Shown here one piece after another: positions 61,007 to 64,000 of a stretch of 64,000 nucleotides of DNA. Location: assembly GCA_030432655.1 (NCBI GenBank), contig JAUILA010000003.1, positions 124,001 through 188,000 on the forward strand. The letters run 5' to 3'. A model generated the notes under the pieces. That model saw only the letters and a list, made by a program, of their open reading frames with translations, searched no databases and was not told the origin of the DNA. This DNA comes from Bacteroidia bacterium (lineage in GTDB: Bacteria > Bacteroidota > Bacteroidia > Cytophagales > Cyclobacteriaceae). Position 1 is the stretch's first letter. Each line of letters opens with the position of its first letter. The position numbers were made by a program, and so were the translations under genes.

Positions 61007-63355
61007 ATGAAACCCTTACTGAAATTTCTTATTCCGCTTTCTTTCCTGATTGCCTGCACCTCCTCCGAAATTCCTGAGGACAAACTGGCACCCGGTGCCC
61101 CTGGCGATGACTCTTTCTGGAATTTTGCCGCCAAAACCGGTGTGGGAACCGCCTATGAAATGTATGCTGACGATGGATATTCCAATGATGGACCCACTGG
61201 TACCATTTCCAAAGTCTGGTTCTCCCTGACCCAGGGCATCATCACAGAAACAGCCTATGGAATGATCCATGAAGCACAGCTGAAAAAGCTTCGGTTTGTT
61301 GTCGCCGGCGAGGGCATCCTCGATGTCGAAGATCGTGACATGAACCATGCAGTGGAATATCTTCATACAGATGAGGCAGGGCGGCCACTATCACTGGCCT
61401 ACCGGATGATCAATGAAGATAAGGATGGAAAATACAGGATTGAAAAGCACATTTTCACTTCTCCCGATAATCAAAGCCTGTTCTGTCGCGTGCAATTCAG
61501 CTCCACCGAACCCGGAATGAAATTATACCTGCTGGCCAATCCGCATATGGGGAATACCGGCAGTGCCGACAGCGCGTTTATCGACCAGCACGGAATCCAT
61601 GCCGTCGAAGGCAATAATTACCTGACAATCGGCTCTTCTGAATCCTATGACAATTACAGTGTGGGATTTAAGGGGACATCGGATTTACTGACCCAGCTGG
61701 AGAACGGGGAACCAACCTCTTACCTGGCCACCGGAGGACGGGGAAATGTGACGGTCAGTGCCGGATGGAATATCACGGAAGACTCTTTTACTACAGATAT
61801 TGTGGTCGGCTTCGGAGAAACCCTGAGCGATGCCAATTCGGCTGCCACCGAAACTCTTGACGACGGGTACGAAAGAACCCTGAATGCCTACAACGGACAG
61901 GGCCAGTTTACTGGGTGGGAAGATTACCTGGGTTCGCTGGAGAATATTCCGGATATGCGGAGTGCCTCAGGGGACGATGGAAAACTGCTCAATGCCAGCG
62001 CCATGGTGCTTAAAGCGCTGGAGGACAAGGAAAACGCCGGGGCGCTTATTGCTTCCCTGTCCATCCCATGGGGTGATTCCGTATCTGCAGAAAACAGCGC
62101 CACCGGCTACCGGGCAGTCTGGCCTCGGGACTTCTATCAGTGTGCCATGGCATTGCTTGCCCTGGGCGATGAAAAAACAGCCCTGACTGCTTTTGAATAC
62201 CTGCAGAAGGTGCAGGTCGGTGAAAATACCCCCGGCAATAAGGGCGCGGGCGGATGGTTCCTCCAAAAAACAGTGGTGGATGGAACGCTGGAATGGTTTT
62301 CCATCCAGATGGATCAGACCGCCATGCCGATTATGCTTGGCTGGAAATTGTGGAAAAAAGGAGTTTTAAGTACTGATTCCTTGGAATACTGGTATGGAGA
62401 AATGCTAAAGCCGGCGGCTGACTTCCTGGTTGAGGGCGGTGATGTGGACCTCGACTGGAATAAAACTTCGCTCACCCCCCCGTTTACACAACAGGAACGA
62501 TGGGAAGAACAATCGGGATATTCTCCCTCTACTATGGCTGCCATCATCAGTGGCCTGGTTTGCGCCAGTGATATTGCCGAAGCTACAGGTAATACAGAGG
62601 ATGCCCGGAAATATCTGGACGCCGCGGATCTGTACGAATCTCAGCTAGAGCAGCTGACCGTCACTACGTCGGGACCCTACGGCGATGGTGAATATTATAT
62701 CCGGATAAACAAGAATGAAAACCCTAATGACAAAGGGAAACTGGTCGATAACAATGCCCGGCCGGGCATGGAGGAAGACCTGATCCTGGATGCTGGTTTT
62801 CTCGAACTGGTACGTTACGGCGTGCGCGAACCGGATGATGAAATTATCATGAAAAGTATCCGGGTCCTTGATGATACTTCACTGGTGGATAATCTGCAGG
62901 TCCGGTACCTCTTCCCTTACGAAGGGGATACCTATGAAGGATGGCGCAGGTATGGCAATGACGGGTACGGGGAAGATACTTCGGACGGATCCAATTACGG
63001 GCGAATGGTGCCGGGACAGCGTGGTCGTGTTTGGCCTTTCTTTACTGGTGAACGCGGACACTACATGATCCGGCTCCTGGGAAGTGACGGTCTGAGTGCA
63101 ACAGAAAAGAGGCAACTGACCGATAACTACGCACGGGCGCTGGAATATTTTGCCAATGAAGGCCTGATGCTTCCCGAACAGGTCTGGGAGGGTGTCGGCA
63201 ATAATACTGCACATCAGTATGAACTTGGTGAGGGAACCAGTTCTGCCACCCCGCTTGCCTGGACCCACGCAGAATATGTCAAACTGCTGAAGTCTGTATC
63301 CGATGGAAATGTCTGGGATTTTTATCCCCTGGTAAATGATCGATACCAGAAGTAG
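61007..63355 (+). CDS. GH15 glucan 1,4-alpha-glucosidase/glucodextranase-type lipoprotein
   Basis: 782 residues. The signal ends in a lipobox (FLIACTSS). About 30-290 is the glucodextranase N domain, a large beta-sandwich (GDDSFWNFAAKTGVGTAYE, GTISKVWFSLTQGIITE). The (alpha/alpha)6 barrel follows, with the substrate-site WPRDFYQCAMALLALGD, the general acid region RWEEQSGYSPSTMAA near 500 and the general base region LPEQVWEG near 722. It would release glucose from the non-reducing ends of alpha-glucans or dextran outside the cytoplasm. It follows the tandem sugar-binding protein. Confidence 0.92.
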   Translation: MKPLLKFLIPLSFLIACTSSEIPEDKLAPGAPGDDSFWNFAAKTGVGTAYEMYADDGYSNDGPTGTISKVWFSLTQGIITETAYGMIHEAQLKKLRFVVAGEGILDVEDRDMNHAVEYLHTDEAGRPLSLAYRMINEDKDGKYRIEKHIFTSPDNQSLFCRVQFSSTEPGMKLYLLANPHMGNTGSADSAFIDQHGIHAVEGNNYLTIGSSESYDNYSVGFKGTSDLLTQLENGEPTSYLATGGRGNVTVSAGWNITEDSFTTDIVVGFGETLSDANSAATETLDDGYERTLNAYNGQGQFTGWEDYLGSLENIPDMRSASGDDGKLLNASAMVLKALEDKENAGALIASLSIPWGDSVSAENSATGYRAVWPRDFYQCAMALLALGDEKTALTAFEYLQKVQVGENTPGNKGAGGWFLQKTVVDGTLEWFSIQMDQTAMPIMLGWKLWKKGVLSTDSLEYWYGEMLKPAADFLVEGGDVDLDWNKTSLTPPFTQQERWEEQSGYSPSTMAAIISGLVCASDIAEATGNTEDARKYLDAADLYESQLEQLTVTTSGPYGDGEYYIRINKNENPNDKGKLVDNNARPGMEEDLILDAGFLELVRYGVREPDDEIIMKSIRVLDDTSLVDNLQVRYLFPYEGDTYEGWRRYGNDGYGEDTSDGSNYGRMVPGQRGRVWPFFTGERGHYMIRLLGSDGLSATEKRQLTDNYARALEYFANEGLMLPEQVWEGVGNNTAHQYELGEGTSSATPLAWTHAEYVKLLKSVSDGNVWDFYPLVNDRYQK

Positions 63356-63356
63356 G

Positions 63357-64000
63357 TCATCGTGTCAGACGCTGTTTCAGACTGGCAATATTGTGGGAAA
63401 TGAAACTAAAAAACCGGTTTCGCTCTTTTTCGCCGGTCGAACTGATCAGCACTGATCGGCGGATCACCGTATCAAGAAATCCTGAAATGTGTTCGGTAAA
63501 AACAGAATTTCCAGTGGAAATGATGCTCAGGTTGCCAATTGGCAAAAAAACCAATTTGTCATCTCCATACGTAAACAGAATTGTATTGTCGCCAATCAGA
63601 ATGTCATTACGGTAGATCATCAGTGACGCGCCGTCCGGCTTTTGGCCATTGGTCATCCAGCGATTAGCATCTTCCATCAGTTTTTCAAAATCCTCCAGGA
63701 GCACCAAGGCATTCTCCGGCTCTTTAAAATAGCCACAATCATGGTAGTATTCAATCTGCTTTAACGTGACAAGGATGGTTTCCTGCGACCATATTTCCAG
63801 ACAGGGAATCCGGCAGTATTTTTCCCATATCCTTTCCCCGAGCCTTATCATCTCCTGGGGTACATCACCGGGACTGAATTGTGCGGTCTGGTATTCAGGG
63901 TAATTATGGATGGTGCACATCCAGAAGTAAACTTTAAATGTACTCAGCCCGGGACGATTGAAATAGTAAAATACCGGCAAATCTTTCGTGTAGTAGGTCA
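63357..64000 (-). CDS. Unrecognised protein, 5' end outside the window
   Basis: The frame is open to the window edge (TYYTKDLPVFYYFNRPGL at the start), so the true start lies beyond base 64000; at least 214 residues are visible. The C-terminal part reads ASLMIYRNDILIGDNTILFTYGDDKLVFLPIGNL and ends in KQRLTR. Seven or more aromatic residues sit in the first 50. No signal peptide or membrane helix is visible. No family recognised. It is convergent with the GH15 gene, with one base between the stops. Confidence 0.6.
   Translation of the reverse strand, partial: TYYTKDLPVFYYFNRPGLSTFKVYFWMCTIHNYPEYQTAQFSPGDVPQEMIRLGERIWEKYCRIPCLEIWSQETILVTLKQIEYYHDCGYFKEPENALVLLEDFEKLMEDANRWMTNGQKPDGASLMIYRNDILIGDNTILFTYGDDKLVFLPIGNLSIISTGNSVFTEHISGFLDTVIRRSVLISSTGEKERNRFFSFISHNIASLKQRLTR

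Overview
The window is about 50% GC, densely packed and reads as the chromosome of a Bacteroidota bacterium, most likely a Cytophagales-like lineage. Supporting signs are a type IX secretion sorting tail (gene at 16844-18430), the HYC_CC_PP metal protein family, PadR paired with a permease-prefix-domain-2 ABC permease, CarboxypepD_reg-like and DUF6515 proteins, and promoters of the TTTG / TAnnTTTG type with mostly weak ribosome binding sites. No rRNA, tRNA, CRISPR array, insertion sequence or prophage was seen, and no convincing pseudogene.

Region by region: 1-7220 is a phenylacetate degradation operon (paaE 3' end, paaA, B, C, D, I, J, Y, Z), with most junctions overlapping or within a few dozen bases. 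7261-10265 holds a PadR regulator with two identical palindromic operators and its ABC permease. 10319-13650 has a receiver-only regulator, whose start codon lies in the loop of a 13-bp hairpin, facing a large hybrid histidine kinase that carries a decayed CheB-like domain. 13729-16814 is a leftward arsenic group (arsR, arsM, a predicted exported ArsC-like protein), with near-identical ArsR operator candidates before arsR and arsM, followed by a membrane PH-like protein.

16844-24649 carries a secreted leucine-rich-like protein, an exported Xaa-Pro aminopeptidase, a PQQ/cytochrome c dehydrogenase with two downstream secreted proteins, and a stand-alone DnaB-like RecA fold that lacks the Walker A lysine. 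24840-32289 is a mixed set of lipoproteins, small membrane proteins, two YdbS/YdbT-type PH proteins and a phosphate-type porin. 32441-38326 has an ArsR-YjjG pair, the proline catabolic dehydrogenase pruA with a textbook terminator, a DUF6515 protein, and an M61 peptidase fused to an NTF2-like domain.

38574-46349 is a copper/silver efflux operon (HYC_CC_PP protein, CusA, TolC-like, CusB with a fused DUF3347 domain, and a second free-standing DUF3347 lipoprotein). Convergent to it, 46386-56964 is a leftward eight-gene block: Tat-type TldD, TldE/PmbA, DUF4159, MoxR ATPase, DUF58, BatA-like, a DUF4175-like protein with a His/Asp/Glu-rich insert, and a GATase-like membrane protein. This is the best candidate for an incompletely described multi-gene system. 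57141-59391 is a two-component pair followed by four 10-bp-phased TGTGACAT-type repeats before a small secreted protein. 59993-63355 encodes a tandem carbohydrate-binding-like protein and a lipoprotein GH15 glucosidase. The window ends inside an unrecognised leftward gene.
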